64,000 nucleotides of DNA from Clostridium algifaecis (lineage in GTDB: Bacteria > Bacillota > Clostridia > Clostridiales > Clostridiaceae): assembly GCF_017874415.1 (NCBI RefSeq), contig NZ_JAGGLM010000007.1:56621-120620 (forward strand). Reading direction: 5' to 3'. A program made the position numbers and the translations under genes. Below, in pieces: positions 1 to 8,728 of the stretch (the stretch's first letter is position 1; each line of letters starts with the position of its first letter). Below the pieces are notes generated by a model, which worked only from the letters and a program-made list of their open reading frames with translations, was not told the origin of the DNA and did no database searches.

Positions 1-1174
1 TTTTTTACCCATTCAAAGAAAGCATCAACCAGAGGTTTTACAGTTAATTGTCTCTGTCTTCGACGTTCCTCTGGATTTTTCTTTTCCAAAAGTTTTTACA
101 ACATTTACAAATCTACGCCTTGCGTGGCTCCAGCAGCTTGCTATTTTGAGGTCTTCACGTTCTTTTTCAAGTGTGTGGTAAACCTGATAACCATCGGTAA
201 CTACTGTGCCACTGTAATCTTTCAAGAATTCACGTGGATGACTGGCATTACGTGTTTTCTGATATTCATACAACACAATAGGTGAAGCATCATACATTTT
301 TCCTGTACGATATACCCACATATAGCTTTTAGCCCCAGCCTGACGGCCATCCTTATTTACACAAACAGGAATTTCATCAGCCTGAAGTACACTGCTGTTG
401 TATATCTCTTTATGGAGTTTATCATAAAGAAGAGAAAGATAGCGTTCTCCACACTTGATTGTCCAATTAGCCATTACCTTGTCTGCTTAGTACCACATCA
501 TTCCTTAAAAATTCTTGTTCCAAACAATAAAGAGGTATAGCATTTACATATTTACTGTTCATGATAGCAGCTTCAAGTGAAAGAGTAACAAGACTATTAC
601 GAAGAAGATCAACTGGTCTTTTACCACGGATAATAGTTTCGTTATTATTACCTGCATATACTGCAACATGATGTTCTTCAACTTTAAATTCCGCAGGATG
701 AAAAGTAAGCCTTTTATATACTTCATCGGGCAGTCGCTTCCACTTATCGCCTAAACGTTCCTTTAATTCTTCAGATGTTAACTCGTGCATGATTATTTCT
801 ACCGGAAGGTCCTTTAAATCCGCATCTCGCTTACCTGATGATTTTCTTCTCTTATAGGCTTTAGGGCGGACTTCTTCCAGCTCTGGTTCTATAACATACT
901 TTGTTTCAATGGTAACCTCTGCTTCGTTGAAACACATTCCTAATTGACCATCATAAATCATCTTTTCTGAAGAACGTCCAAATCTTTTGTTTTTTGAAAT
1001 GCTTATCTGTTCTAAAATCAATTTCATATTTTGATTTACTTGTTCCAGCTGAGTTTTCTGCTCAGCACAAGTCTTTGAAAGATTTTCTGTAACTTTTTGC
1101 ATAGTCAATAAAATAGAAATGATATCTTCTTTGCTATATTTAGTTAGTTCAACTTCTGTATATTTCTTATCCAT
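1..1174 (-). pseudogene. tnpC: IS66 transposase TnpC, frameshifted and cut by window edge
   Basis: This is the DDE transposase of an IS66-type element. The 5' part (1174 down to 467) carries the leucine-zipper-like N-terminus and the region leading to LSRQ. One extra base near 470-474 then moves the reading frame, so the expected LSRQ-x-MANW junction is split. The second part holds the catalytic start (LQADEIPV, VVTDGYQVYH, CWSHARRRF). A second shift in the A/T run near 76-85 breaks it again: the frame after it reads NPEERRRQRQL and then VKPLVDAFFEW, as in intact family members. The ATG at 474 is therefore not a real start. The C-terminus lies outside the window. Both lesions are single-base changes, so sequencing error is possible, though a third lesion in tnpB makes true decay more likely. 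Confidence 0.85.
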
Positions 1175-1279
1175 ATTGTCAAGATACCATATTTAGAGAA
1201 CAGAAACAATAGAAAAAAAGCAATTTACAAAAGTTATGGAAAACTGTTATAAATCAAGCATTTATTGTGGATAGTTTCA

Positions 1280-1639
1280 TTACAAAACCCTTTCGGGTGA
1301 AAGAGGTTTTATAGCTTTCTTTTGATCTATAGAAAGTCATTCCATTAACCACTTATATTGTTGAGGAGAGATAGCTTTTACTTCATTTTCATTACGTGGC
1401 CATTGAAACTTTCCTGTTTCTAAACGCTTATATAAAAGAAGAAATCCATCACCTTCCCATAAAAGTCCTTTAATGCGATCTGTTTTTCTTCCACAAAATA
1501 AGAAGAGTATTCTTGGCTTAAAAGGATCGAGTTTAAATTGTTGCTGGACAATGTTAGCAAGTCCATTGATACCTCTTCTTAAATCATTGTAGCCGCAGGC
1601 AATGAATATCTTTTCAAAACCAAAAGCATCATTTAACAT
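1280..1639 (-). pseudogene. tnpB: IS66 accessory protein TnpB with C-terminal nonsense codon
   Basis: This is the IS66 Orf2-like accessory protein, recognised by LRRGINGLA near residue 20, LFLFCGRKTDRIKGL near residues 44-58 and a final QQYKWLME. The frame stops at TGA (1337-1339) after WLME. Reading on in the same frame gives LSIDQKKAIKPL and then SPERVL to TAA at 1280. Family members typically read WLMEGLS here, so a Gly codon GGA has most likely mutated to TGA. The stop removes about 19 residues. The start overlaps the end of tnpA by 11 bases, implying translational coupling. The truncated protein might keep some function. Confidence 0.8.
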
Positions 1640-1985
1640 CTGATATCACCTTCAAAACCTTTGAAAGCAATTCTTCTGAAACAGTATTAGATATCTCTAA
1701 TACGTTGTCTTGGATATGTATAATAATATCTGGTTTAAAGGAAGGAATACTTTTTAAAGTATTATTATGAATTGGAAGTTGTACAAAATTTGCCTGGTTT
1801 TCAGATTCATTTCGTTTCAAGGTTTTAAAAGCTTCTCCTCTGATACGACGTTGCCAATAGTAGAATTTTTTTTCATTAATATTGTTTTGGATACACCACG
1901 CCCTCACGGACATGCCACTTTTGTGGCATTTACTTATAATAGGCATCCAATAATCCAAACGCATTTTATGAGTAATTTTATCCAT
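1629..1985 (-). CDS. tnpA: IS66 accessory protein TnpA
   Basis: This is the small helix-turn-helix Orf1 of IS66-type elements, required with TnpB and TnpC for transposition. It shows the family N-terminus RLDYWMPIISKC, the GMSVRAWC segment and FYYWQRRIR. The ATG at 1985 is chosen because GGAGG lies 5 bases upstream on the minus strand; the in-frame TTG 12 bases earlier would overlap that ribosome binding site. The protein has about 118 residues. It looks intact, although the rest of the element is decayed. Confidence 0.85.
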   Translation of the reverse strand: MDKITHKMRLDYWMPIISKCHKSGMSVRAWCIQNNINEKKFYYWQRRIRGEAFKTLKRNESENQANFVQLPIHNNTLKSIPSFKPDIIIHIQDNVLEISNTVSEELLSKVLKVISDVK

Positions 1986-2070
1986 CAATACCTCCAAGAA
2001 ACTAGTTTAGCTTTTCTGAAAAACTAGTAGTTTTTTAAAGCTTGAATAAATTATCTCAAAATTTGGTGCT

Positions 2071-2100
2071 AATACGAGGTACGTATTATTCACCGTTTAC
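2071..2100. repeat. IS66 terminal repeat with internal palindrome
   Basis: The outer end of the IS66-type element (2082-2100 on the minus strand) overlaps a short perfect palindrome, AATACG-AGGTA-CGTATT, at 2071-2087. Subterminal structure like this is plausible as a transposase binding site. That role is inferred; only the symmetry is seen. Confidence 0.6.
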
Positions 2101-2444
2101 CTCACTTTAGATAGTACATGGCTTATTTCAAGTAATACAATATTCAGACTAAAAAAATACAAAAAAACAGGAAGCATTAATAAATAACCTTCCTGTAAAC
2201 TCAAAAAAATCAATTTAGAACATAGTACTCCAGTTATGATTCTTGTTATAACATCTGTTGGATAATTTACATATGAATAAATCCTTGAAAAAGCTATTAA
2301 AAAATGCTATCCCCATAAATATTAACTTATACTGGCTAAAATACATAGAAAGTACTTCTTATCCCTATTTCAGAGTAACTGTTATTATATTGACTTACTC
2401 TATTAAACACACACATTATTCTTTACATATAAAAAATATAATTA
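2101..2444. other. gene-free flank of the IS66 element
   Basis: This 344-base stretch lies between the IS end and the 3' end of the dedA-like gene. One open frame (2258-2461, plus strand) exists. It lacks a ribosome binding site, is rich in Ile/Tyr/Lys as expected of A+T-rich noise, and runs into the dedA 3' end. No gene is supported here. Confidence 0.5.
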
Positions 2445-3107
2445 TCAAGATGCTGTATTAGTAGCATTATCCTCATTTCTCTTTTCTTTAATTACTGTAA
2501 CTATTGCTGGAATAATGGATATTATTATAATAGCAATTACTATATAAGAAAAATGTTGTTTTATTAAAGGTAATCCTCCAAAGAAGTAACCTCCACCTAG
2601 AAATAATGTAACCCACAAAAATCCACCTAACATGTTATAAGTAATAAACTTTGAAGAACTCATTTTTCCTATACCAGCAACAAATGGTACAAAAGTTCTT
2701 ATTATAGGTATAAACCGTCCTAAAACTATAGTCATAGAACCATGCCTTTCATAAAAACCATGTGCTTTCTTAAGATATTCTTTATTTATATATTTCACAT
2801 CTTTCCTTTCTAAAATATTATTTCCTATCTTTTTGCCTATATAATAATTTAGAATATCGCCAGCTACTGCGCTAATAAAAAAGATAATGAATAAATTCAA
2901 AATATTAAGAATTCCAATGGAGGCAAGTGCTCCTGTAGCAAATAAAATTGAATCTCCTGGTAAAAACGGAGTAACAACTAATCCAGTTTCACAAAATATA
3001 ATTAAAAATATTATGCCATAAGTCCATATGCCATAATTTTGCACTATTACATTTAGATATTTATCAAGATGTAGTAATATACTAATCAAAGTTCCTATAA
3101 TACTCAT
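2445..3107 (-). CDS. DedA family membrane protein
   Basis: This is a 220-residue integral membrane protein of the DedA/VTT superfamily. Members act in envelope homeostasis, and some translocate undecaprenyl phosphate or phospholipids across the membrane. Visible family signatures are Glu40 in CETGLVVTPF, PFLPGDS at 47-53 and GRFIPIIRTFVPFVAG at 130-145, with hydrophobic segments between them. The ATG at 3107 has AGGAG upstream. The promoter (3205-3249) carries 11-bp repeated TTTTAAT boxes and is nearly identical over about 70 bp to that of the PAP2 phosphatase at 26225, so the two genes are probably co-regulated. Substrate cannot be told from sequence. Confidence 0.9.
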   Translation of the reverse strand: MSIIGTLISILLHLDKYLNVIVQNYGIWTYGIIFLIIFCETGLVVTPFLPGDSILFATGALASIGILNILNLFIIFFISAVAGDILNYYIGKKIGNNILERKDVKYINKEYLKKAHGFYERHGSMTIVLGRFIPIIRTFVPFVAGIGKMSSSKFITYNMLGGFLWVTLFLGGGYFFGGLPLIKQHFSYIVIAIIIISIIPAIVTVIKEKRNEDNATNTAS

Positions 3108-3204
3108 TTTTTTCTCCTATCATTATTAAAATTTATTATAAAACGGACGATTAAACACAGAAAACTTATTTTCCTTTAAATAATCTTTGTTCGTTATGTT
3201 ATAC

Positions 3205-3249
3205 ATTATCTACACTTAAAATTAAAATTACATTAAAATAACCTTAAAC
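3205..3249 (-). promoter_or_regulatory. Pho-box-like repeat promoter of dedA
   Basis: On the minus strand, GTTTAAG, TTTTAAT and TTTTAAT occur exactly 11 bases apart (plus-strand positions 3243, 3232, 3221). A GATAAT -10 (3210-3205) begins 17 bases after the first base of the last repeat. There is no canonical -35, as expected of an activator-dependent promoter. The 11-bp direct-repeat geometry is that of PhoP/OmpR-type response regulators. The regulator is inferred. Confidence 0.65.
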
Positions 3250-3456
3250 TTTTATAAAAAAGTTTCTTATAAAAGATATAAATTATATAAGAAATAATAA
3301 TAAAATATATAAAAATAACATGAGCATAAAAATTTTAGCTCATGTTATTGAAAATGTAGTTATTTTAGTTCTATTAATACTTATTTATATACAATACTTT
3401 ATCTTGTAATCACAAAGTACTTAAAACATTTTGTTGTTTTAATAAATTTATAGCAA

Positions 3457-3501
3457 ATTTAAGAATTATTTAATCTGATTTTAATAATGTAATAATATTA
3501 T
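3457..3501 (+). promoter_or_regulatory. Pho-box-like repeat promoter of the secreted protein gene
   Basis: ATTTAAG (3457), ATTTAAT (3468) and TTTTAAT (3479) are spaced 11 bases apart. TATTAT (3496-3501) starts 17 bases after the last repeat begins. Geometry and consensus match the dedA and PAP2 promoters. Transcription would start near 3508, leaving about 50 bases of leader before the ATG at 3561. Confidence 0.6.
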
Positions 3502-3560
3502 TGATTTATAGAAAGTTACGTATGCTTTCTAAATTTTATAATAACTTGGAGGATTCAAAT

Positions 3561-4436
3561 ATGAATAAAAAGCTTGTTGCGATGGTAACTAGCTTAGTGG
3601 TTGGTAGTAGTGTGCTTTTGGGAACTGCCTATGCTAATGCTTCACAACTTTCTGGCTATGAGGCTTATAAAACATCTGTAAAGGACAGTAAAGCTTTAAA
3701 GAATGAAACTACAAATCTAAAGATGTCTGTATATGACAATGGCAGTGATATAGCTGACATGACCACTAACTATAAAATTAACTTAGCTTCTAATGCTATG
3801 AGTCAAGTAACTACTGTAAAGTCTAGTGCTGGTAATCAAACTTTTAGTAAGTATAAACAGGATGGAAAAAACATTTCTAAATCAAGTAGCAGCGATGTAT
3901 ATAACGTAAGAGAAAATAAGAATAAAAACGTTAAGGAAAAAGATAAGGCTGAAAATCCTGAAATAGCTAAAAGTGTAGAAACTGTGATTGATACTTTAGT
4001 AGGAAATATGAAAAATAATGTATCAGTAGTTGATAACAATGATGGTACTAAAAAAGTATCTATTAATTTAAGTGAAAATGATGTAACACCTTTAGTAAAC
4101 GCTTTAGCATCAATGGCTATAATTAAAAGTAGTGATGAACCAATGCATAATGAGAAAGCTGGAGATATTAATTTAACAAATGTGCTACCACAACTTCAAA
4201 GTAATATAAAAATCAAGACTGTAAAAGTAACTGGAGATATTAACAAGAATGATATACTTGATAATCAAATTGCTAAAGTTGTTTTAACAGGTATAGATGC
4301 TCAGGGAAAAACTCATGAAATTACTATTAATGCTACTTTAGATTTATCAAATATTAATAGCACAACTACAGATGCTGTTGATTTAACTGGAAAACAGATA
4401 AACAATGTAACCCAACAATTTAAAGGAAGAGATTAA
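3561..4436 (+). CDS. secreted protein of unknown function
   Basis: I do not recognise this family. The ATG at 3561 is preceded by GGAGG at 3548. It opens a clear signal peptide (MNKKLVAMVTSLVVG, then a hydrophobic core ending in AYANA, with cleavage likely before Ser-Gln). The earlier in-frame ATG would bury this signal. The mature protein of about 265 residues is rich in Ser, Asn, Lys and Thr, has no cysteine, and looks like an extended extracytoplasmic beta-type domain. It has no lipobox and no cell-wall anchor. It is monocistronic, with a repeat-type promoter upstream and a strong terminator at 4473. Control by the same putative phosphate regulator is inferred from the promoter alone. Confidence 0.8.
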   Translation: MNKKLVAMVTSLVVGSSVLLGTAYANASQLSGYEAYKTSVKDSKALKNETTNLKMSVYDNGSDIADMTTNYKINLASNAMSQVTTVKSSAGNQTFSKYKQDGKNISKSSSSDVYNVRENKNKNVKEKDKAENPEIAKSVETVIDTLVGNMKNNVSVVDNNDGTKKVSINLSENDVTPLVNALASMAIIKSSDEPMHNEKAGDINLTNVLPQLQSNIKIKTVKVTGDINKNDILDNQIAKVVLTGIDAQGKTHEITINATLDLSNINSTTTDAVDLTGKQINNVTQQFKGRD

Positions 4437-4472
4437 TAATTAATTTTTAATTAACCTAGTAACATAAAAATC

Positions 4473-4515
4473 AAAACTAAAAATTGAGCAGTGTATATGC
4501 TCAATTTTTAGTTTT
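4473..4515 (+). terminator. rho-independent terminator, 18-bp stem
   Basis: A perfect 18-bp inverted repeat (4473-4490 and 4498-4515) flanks a 7-base loop and ends in a T-rich arm. It closes the secreted-protein gene. The ABC genes begin only 21 bases later with no clear promoter in between, so they either rely on read-through or use a promoter I cannot identify. Confidence 0.8.
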
Positions 4516-4535
4516 AATTATAGAAAGGAAATAGT

Positions 4536-5297
4536 ATGGAAAAGGTTCTCGAAGTAAAAAATTTAACTAAGCTCTATAAGAATGGCAGAGGTGTAAAAGA
4601 TATAAACTTTGATGTCTATAAAGGTGATGTGTTTGGTTTTCTTGGACCAAATGGTGCGGGTAAAACTACTGTTATGAAATCAATTATAGGATTAAATATT
4701 TTTGAAAGAGGAGAAGTTAAAATCTTAGGTTTTGATATAAAAAATCAGTTTGAAAAAGCTCTAGAAAAAGTAGGTGCAATTATTGAAACGGCTGATGCTT
4801 ATGAATATATGAGTGCTTACAAGAATTTAAAAATAGTTTCTAGATTTTATAGTAGTATTAAAGAATCGGATATAGATGAAATGCTTGAAATAGTTGATTT
4901 AAAGGAATTTAAAAATGAGAAAGTATCTAAATTTTCATTAGGAATGAAACAAAGATTAGCACTGGCATCAGCACTTTTATCTAACCCTAAGCTAGTAATT
5001 TTAGATGAACCTACTAATGGATTAGATATAGAAGGTACAGTACAAATGAGAAACTTAATAATTCAATTAGCTAAGGAAAAACAAATAACATTTTTCATAT
5101 CTAGTCACCTTGTACATGAAATAGAACTTATGTGCAGTAAAGTTGCTATAATTCATAAAGGTATACTAATAAACCGAGGAGAAGAAATTAAAAATATAAA
5201 AGAAAAATATGCCTCCTTAGAGGATTTCTATATGAATGAGATAAATAAGAGGAGGAGAGAGTCTAATGAATATCTTAAAAGCAAATATTATAAATGA
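4536..5297 (+). CDS. ABC transporter ATP-binding protein
   Basis: This is the cytoplasmic ATPase of an ABC exporter of the bacitracin/lantibiotic-resistance type. It has Walker A GPNGAGKTT at 37-45, signature SLGMKQR at 134-140, Walker B LVILDEPT at 153-160 followed by NGLD, and a switch His in SSHLVHE. Length 253 residues is normal. GAAAGGA lies before the ATG. The last 32 bases overlap the permease gene, so the two subunits are translationally coupled. The substrate is unknown; related two-gene exporters handle peptides, antibiotics or lipids. Confidence 0.9.
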   Translation: MEKVLEVKNLTKLYKNGRGVKDINFDVYKGDVFGFLGPNGAGKTTVMKSIIGLNIFERGEVKILGFDIKNQFEKALEKVGAIIETADAYEYMSAYKNLKIVSRFYSSIKESDIDEMLEIVDLKEFKNEKVSKFSLGMKQRLALASALLSNPKLVILDEPTNGLDIEGTVQMRNLIIQLAKEKQITFFISSHLVHEIELMCSKVAIIHKGILINRGEEIKNIKEKYASLEDFYMNEINKRRRESNEYLKSKYYK

Positions 5298-6015
5298 GAT
5301 TCAAAAACTTTTCTTAAAGAAAAAGATAATAGTATTCTTAGTAATTACAGCCGTCATATGTTCTTTGTCAACATTTTTTGTTTCAAGTATTCAAGCAAAA
5401 CTTGTATTCGTAGCTTTAAGTTCATTGAGTTTTCCTTTGATAACTTTAAGTATATTTACTAATATATTCTTGCCTCTATTTATATTTATGGCAGTGTCAG
5501 AATTATTTTCAGGTGAAGTTAGCGATAAGTCACTAAAACTAGTTCTTATAAGACCTATAACTAGATTAAAGATTTTTATTTCTAAAAATGTGGCAGTAGC
5601 TATCTATATCATCATAAATTTATTAGTTGTTCTTATAGTGTCTATGGTTTCTATAATGTTTTTGCATAAAGGTTCTATGATTCAAAGTATTTCACAAATT
5701 GTCTTTGCTTATTTTATTGATATAATTCCAGCAGTAGTTTTGGCCCTATTTGCAGCATTTATAACACAGTTTTTTAAAAGCAGTAGTGGTGCTTTAATTA
5801 CCTGCATTTTATCTTTTATTGGCATTAAGATATTATCTATATTTATAAAAGGGCTGAATAATATTATTTTTACATCTTATTTAAATTGGTATTCAATATG
5901 GTTAACAGGAAGCTACAGTTTTTTAAGGAATATTAATACTCTTTTTATGGTGTTATCATATGGAGTAATTTTCTTTACAATTGGCTATTATATATTTTAT
6001 AAGAAAGAAGTATAA
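5266..6015 (+). CDS. ABC transporter permease
   Basis: This is a 249-residue membrane protein with about six hydrophobic segments, the ABC-2 type permease partner of the ATPase before it. The N-terminus (MNILKANIINEIQKLF) and the segment SGEVSDKSLKLVLIRPI after the second membrane span are typical of this group. The start is supported by AGGAGGAGAG inside the upstream gene. No accessory permease or substrate gene is adjacent, so the exported molecule cannot be predicted. Confidence 0.85.
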   Translation: MNILKANIINEIQKLFLKKKIIVFLVITAVICSLSTFFVSSIQAKLVFVALSSLSFPLITLSIFTNIFLPLFIFMAVSELFSGEVSDKSLKLVLIRPITRLKIFISKNVAVAIYIIINLLVVLIVSMVSIMFLHKGSMIQSISQIVFAYFIDIIPAVVLALFAAFITQFFKSSSGALITCILSFIGIKILSIFIKGLNNIIFTSYLNWYSIWLTGSYSFLRNINTLFMVLSYGVIFFTIGYYIFYKKEV

Positions 6016-6330
6016 TTATAGGGAATAACAACTTTGGGGTATCATCTATAATGGTCTTAATAATACAGTGGTATTATGTCAAGAAAAAGTACAAATTAAA
6101 AAGAGTAAGTTAATCCGAAATACTAATTTATTACATTAATATAAAAATAGATATAAATTAAGAGCAGTATCTGAAAAGCTTCTGGAATTACATCGTCATC
6201 CAGATAACGTTAGATATCTCTATTTATTGTAGCCTATCCACTGATTTTAACAAGAACTATAAAAACTATATTTCTTTGTGAGTGCTTAAATTCAGAGGAA
6301 TTGAGAATAGAAATATATGAAGGTCTTAAT
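6016..6330. other. gene-free region after the ABC operon
   Basis: No intact gene is visible. Several short frames with stops lie here (for example EKLLELHRHPDNV near 6171-6210). They sit just upstream of a recognisable IS66 transposase tail and may be more of the same decayed element. Nothing firmer can be said. Confidence 0.4.
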
Positions 6331-6405
6331 GTAGTTGAAACAGCCAGAGCCAATGAATTGGAACCATATAGTTATCCTGAATTTCTGAAAGCATGTCTGC
6401 CATAG
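6331..6405 (+). pseudogene. remnant of an IS66 transposase C-terminus
   Basis: The frame [19 protein letters not shown] followed by KACLP and a stop matches the typical end of IS66 TnpC proteins (ETAKANG-x-x-PY-x-Y-L...LP). The bases just upstream have stops in this frame. It is a fossil, separate from the element at the left edge of the window. Confidence 0.5.
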
Positions 6406-6443
6406 GATTCATGAGTTCAATCTTCATGTAAAAAGAACAAATG

Positions 6444-6481
6444 ACAAGTTATGACCATTCTAATGAATAGCCGTAACTTGT
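6444..6481 (+). terminator. candidate terminator
   Basis: ACAAGTTA (6444-6451) pairs with TAACTTGT (6474-6481), with an inner ATTC/GAAT pair, followed by TTATTTTT. It would stop transcripts coming from the ABC region before the next promoter at 6531. Confidence 0.4.
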
Positions 6482-6530
6482 TTATTTTTGCAAATATACA
6501 CCGGGTAATTTACCGTTTGCTATTGACATA

Positions 6531-6564
6531 ATTTAATGTGATTTTAATCTTAGCAAAGTATAAT
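6531..6564 (+). promoter_or_regulatory. Pho-box-like repeat promoter of a small ORF
   Basis: ATTTAAT (6531) and TTTTAAT (6542) are 11 bases apart, and a perfect TATAAT (6559-6564) begins 17 bases after the second repeat starts. A TTGACA at 6523 is 30 bases from this -10, too far to serve as its -35. Confidence 0.6.
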
Positions 6565-6583
6565 AAATATAGGAGGTGATATA

Positions 6584-6754
6584 ATGATTAATTCCATTAG
6601 TAATAATCATATTATGCAAAATATAGCTACAAATACTACTGTAAGTAGTAAAGCAGCCGAAGAGGCCAATGAAAGTCCAAGTGAAAAAATAGCAGAAGCA
6701 AATAAGCAAAATACACAATCATCATCAATGCACATAATTAATTCATATGCTTAG
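6584..6754 (+). CDS. small hypothetical protein, 56 aa
   Basis: The protein starts MINSISNNHIMQNIA, is rich in Asn, Ser, Ala and Glu, and lacks a membrane segment or signal peptide. A perfect AGGAGGTGAT lies 7 bases before the ATG, and the repeat-type promoter at 6531 precedes it, so the gene is very likely real despite its size. I do not recognise the family. Its composition recalls the other small Ser/Asn/Gln-rich proteins at 15794 and 57087. No function is proposed. Confidence 0.65.
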   Translation: MINSISNNHIMQNIATNTTVSSKAAEEANESPSEKIAEANKQNTQSSSMHIINSYA

Positions 6755-7252
6755 TAATATAACTATATAAAAAATATCAAAAATCTAATATCAAAAATAT
6801 TAATAATATATCAAAAAATTAATAGTTTAAATCTTATATTTTTATATAGATTTAAACTATTTAATTGCATTAAGTTTTATACTATAGACTATAGCTCGAC
6901 GAGATGATATACATCGTTTATATCATCCTGGCTAATACTTAAATAAATTTTGGTTATACTTTAATTTGAGTGATTATATAATTCCATGGGGATTGAGATA
7001 TAAAATGAAAAATGTAAATACCTTAATGGCATCATAATTAATTTTCATATAGAAAATTATACTAAATTATAAGAGATAGTAACTATGCGATATTAGAAAA
7101 GCCCTTAACTCTAGAGTGTCTACTTTTTCGAGAAAAGTTATTATAGTAATGGAGAAATTTGCTTTAATAAGGATCTTTACTCCATAATAGTATTTGATTT
7201 TCCTGTATTAATTAAAATAGAGTTATGATTGTATTTATGATTAGAAGGATGG
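6755..7252. other. gene-free region
   Basis: About 500 A+T-rich bases lie between the small ORF and the deacetylase. I see neither a supported gene nor a clear terminator or promoter. Confidence 0.4.
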
Positions 7253-7945
7253 GTGACTAATTTGAAATTGGACGTATTTTCTTTAGTTTTAAGTTATGCA
7301 ATATTACCAAGTTTATATTATAGGGATTTCTCAAATAAAGTGATTAAAAAAGTTTCATCTAATGATGATAAATCTATTGTTTTAACATTTGATGATGGAC
7401 CAGACCCTCAATATACACCAAAACTTTTGGATATACTTAAAATAAATGATGTAAAATGTACATTTTTTGTTCTTGCAGAAAATGCACAAAAGTACCCTGA
7501 TGTAATTAAACGTATTAAAAATGAAGGACACTGTATTGGATTACATTCCTTAAGGCATGGAAATGCAATTTTTTCATTACCATATCAAACGAAGAAAAGT
7601 TTTGTAAAGGCTTTAAATATCATGGATGATTTAGGAATAAATATTAAATTTTTTAGACCTCCTTGGGGAATATTTAATCCATTAACATATCATTATGCTA
7701 AATCTAATAATCTAAAAATTATTCTTTGGTCCATGCATGCTATGGACTGGAGTAAATGGGTAACCGAAGATTATATAAAACAGAGGATTATAAATAATAT
7801 AAAGCCTGGTGACATTATATTACTGCATGATGGTAGTAGAGGAATGAAGAACTTTCCTGAAAAGACAATAAAGGCTCTTAAAACGGTTTTACCTATTCTT
7901 AAAAAAAGGGGATTTCAATTTATTAGTGCAGATGATTTTATTTGA
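7253..7945 (+). CDS. polysaccharide deacetylase (NodB domain)
   Basis: This is a carbohydrate esterase family 4 enzyme that removes N- or O-acetyl groups from peptidoglycan or another envelope glycan. All five NodB motifs are present: TFDDGPD at 45-51, HSLRH at 98-102 (metal-binding His pair), RPPWG at 135-139, the Asp-Trp of MHAMDWSKW, and LLHDG at 190-194. The N-terminus is hydrophobic and may anchor or export it. The start is uncertain: GTG at 7253 after AGAAGG, or TTG at 7262 with GGGTGA as its binding site. It stands alone and no repeat-type promoter was found upstream. Confidence 0.88.
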   Translation: MTNLKLDVFSLVLSYAILPSLYYRDFSNKVIKKVSSNDDKSIVLTFDDGPDPQYTPKLLDILKINDVKCTFFVLAENAQKYPDVIKRIKNEGHCIGLHSLRHGNAIFSLPYQTKKSFVKALNIMDDLGINIKFFRPPWGIFNPLTYHYAKSNNLKIILWSMHAMDWSKWVTEDYIKQRIINNIKPGDIILLHDGSRGMKNFPEKTIKALKTVLPILKKRGFQFISADDFI

Positions 7946-8232
7946 GTTTTAATAAATATTTAGTAAATCATAGAAATAATGATATGTTAAGGTTAAAAGT
8001 AGTATATACATTCTTTTAGTTTTAATGGTTTATATTATTTGTTATAACTTATATATTAAAAACTGGTACTACTTCTAAATTATCAAAAGGAGATGAGAGT
8101 TTTGATAATTACAAGTAATCTAATTGTAAAATGAATAAAAAATTTGGTAACACAGCGAGCGGTTGCAATAAATAATACTGTTAATATTGAAATTTTGGGG
8201 AAAATCATAAAAAAGCGGCCATAGCCATTTAA
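7946..8232. other. gene-free region
   Basis: No coding region is supported between the deacetylase and the hairpin at 8213. The sequence around 8085-8160 contains AAAGGAG and a short ORF fragment without a convincing product. Confidence 0.35.
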
Positions 8233-8243
8233 CTAGGCTGCTT
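8213..8243 (-). terminator. terminator hairpin for the decayed minus-strand ORF
   Basis: AAGCGGCC (8213-8220) pairs with GGCTGCTT (8236-8243) with one G-T wobble. On the minus strand the stem is followed by a run of T (rc of cataaaaaa), so it works best as a terminator for minus-strand transcription. Confidence 0.6.
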
Positions 8244-8391
8244 TATTATATGGAATGATTAAATCTATCCATGTAGGGGTTCGTGTAACATAATACATCT
8301 ATACACTTCCACTATCTATATGGTAACTCTTACATTCACCTGTTTCTCTTTTTTTTTACTCCTTTAATAATTTATCTAGATAGTCCTTCAT
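8233..8391 (-). pseudogene. decayed small ORF, function unknown
   Basis: One continuous minus-strand frame of 53 codons starts with ATG at 8391 after AGGAG and ends at 8233 within a terminator hairpin. It is interrupted by TAA and TAG: MKDYLDKLLKE-stop-KKRETGECKSYHIDSGSV-stop-MYYVTRTPTWIDLIIPYNKAA. Good start signals, a protein-like composition across both stops and a dedicated terminator suggest a former small protein gene of about 52 residues. The family is not recognised. Confidence 0.4.
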
Positions 8392-8583
8392 CAACAATCT
8401 CCTAATCTATTACACTGTACTGTAAAGAAATTTAATTAAGGAATTTCTATATATTTATCTTAACAAATCATTTAACCATATCAAAGTTTCTAAGATCTTT
8501 TTAATAGTAATTCTAATACCTTTCTTGTACCAACAAATTTGGCGGAAAATTGTAAAAATATGAAGCACTAAATTTTTATAAAA

Positions 8584-8628
8584 TTCTAATTAAAATTTAA
8601 TCTAATTTTAACTTCTTATAGATATATT
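8584..8628 (+). promoter_or_regulatory. Pho-box-like repeat promoter of the glycosidase cluster
   Basis: TTCTAAT (8584), ATTTAAT (8595) and TTTTAAC (8606) are spaced 11 bases apart. TATATT (8623-8628) begins 17 bases after the last repeat starts. It probably drives the genes from 8729 to about 14002. Confidence 0.6.
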
Positions 8629-8728
8629 AAAAACAGTGAGTAAATATCATTCTATATTTAATGTACAGTTAATTTTATTAAATTATGGAATATTAAGTGG
8701 TGAAATCTTGAAAAGTGTAGGAGGAAAA

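Larger units (their letters stand above)
1..2100 (-). mobile_element. IS66-family insertion sequence, partial and decayed
   Basis: The three genes of an IS66-type element (tnpA, tnpB, tnpC) lie in order on the minus strand. The element runs off the left edge of the window. Its tnpA-side terminus can be placed at 2100: read on the minus strand it begins GTAAACGGTGAATAATACG, which resembles IS66-family ends that start GTAA. The element is probably immobile, because tnpC carries two frameshifts and tnpB a nonsense codon. The flanking 8 bp (2101-2108, ctcacttt) would be the target duplication, but the other end is not available for comparison. Confidence 0.85.

Noticed and set aside
2258..2461. 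Open frame of 67 codons on the plus strand
   Set aside because: No ribosome binding site, composition of A+T-rich noise, and it overlaps the end of the dedA gene.
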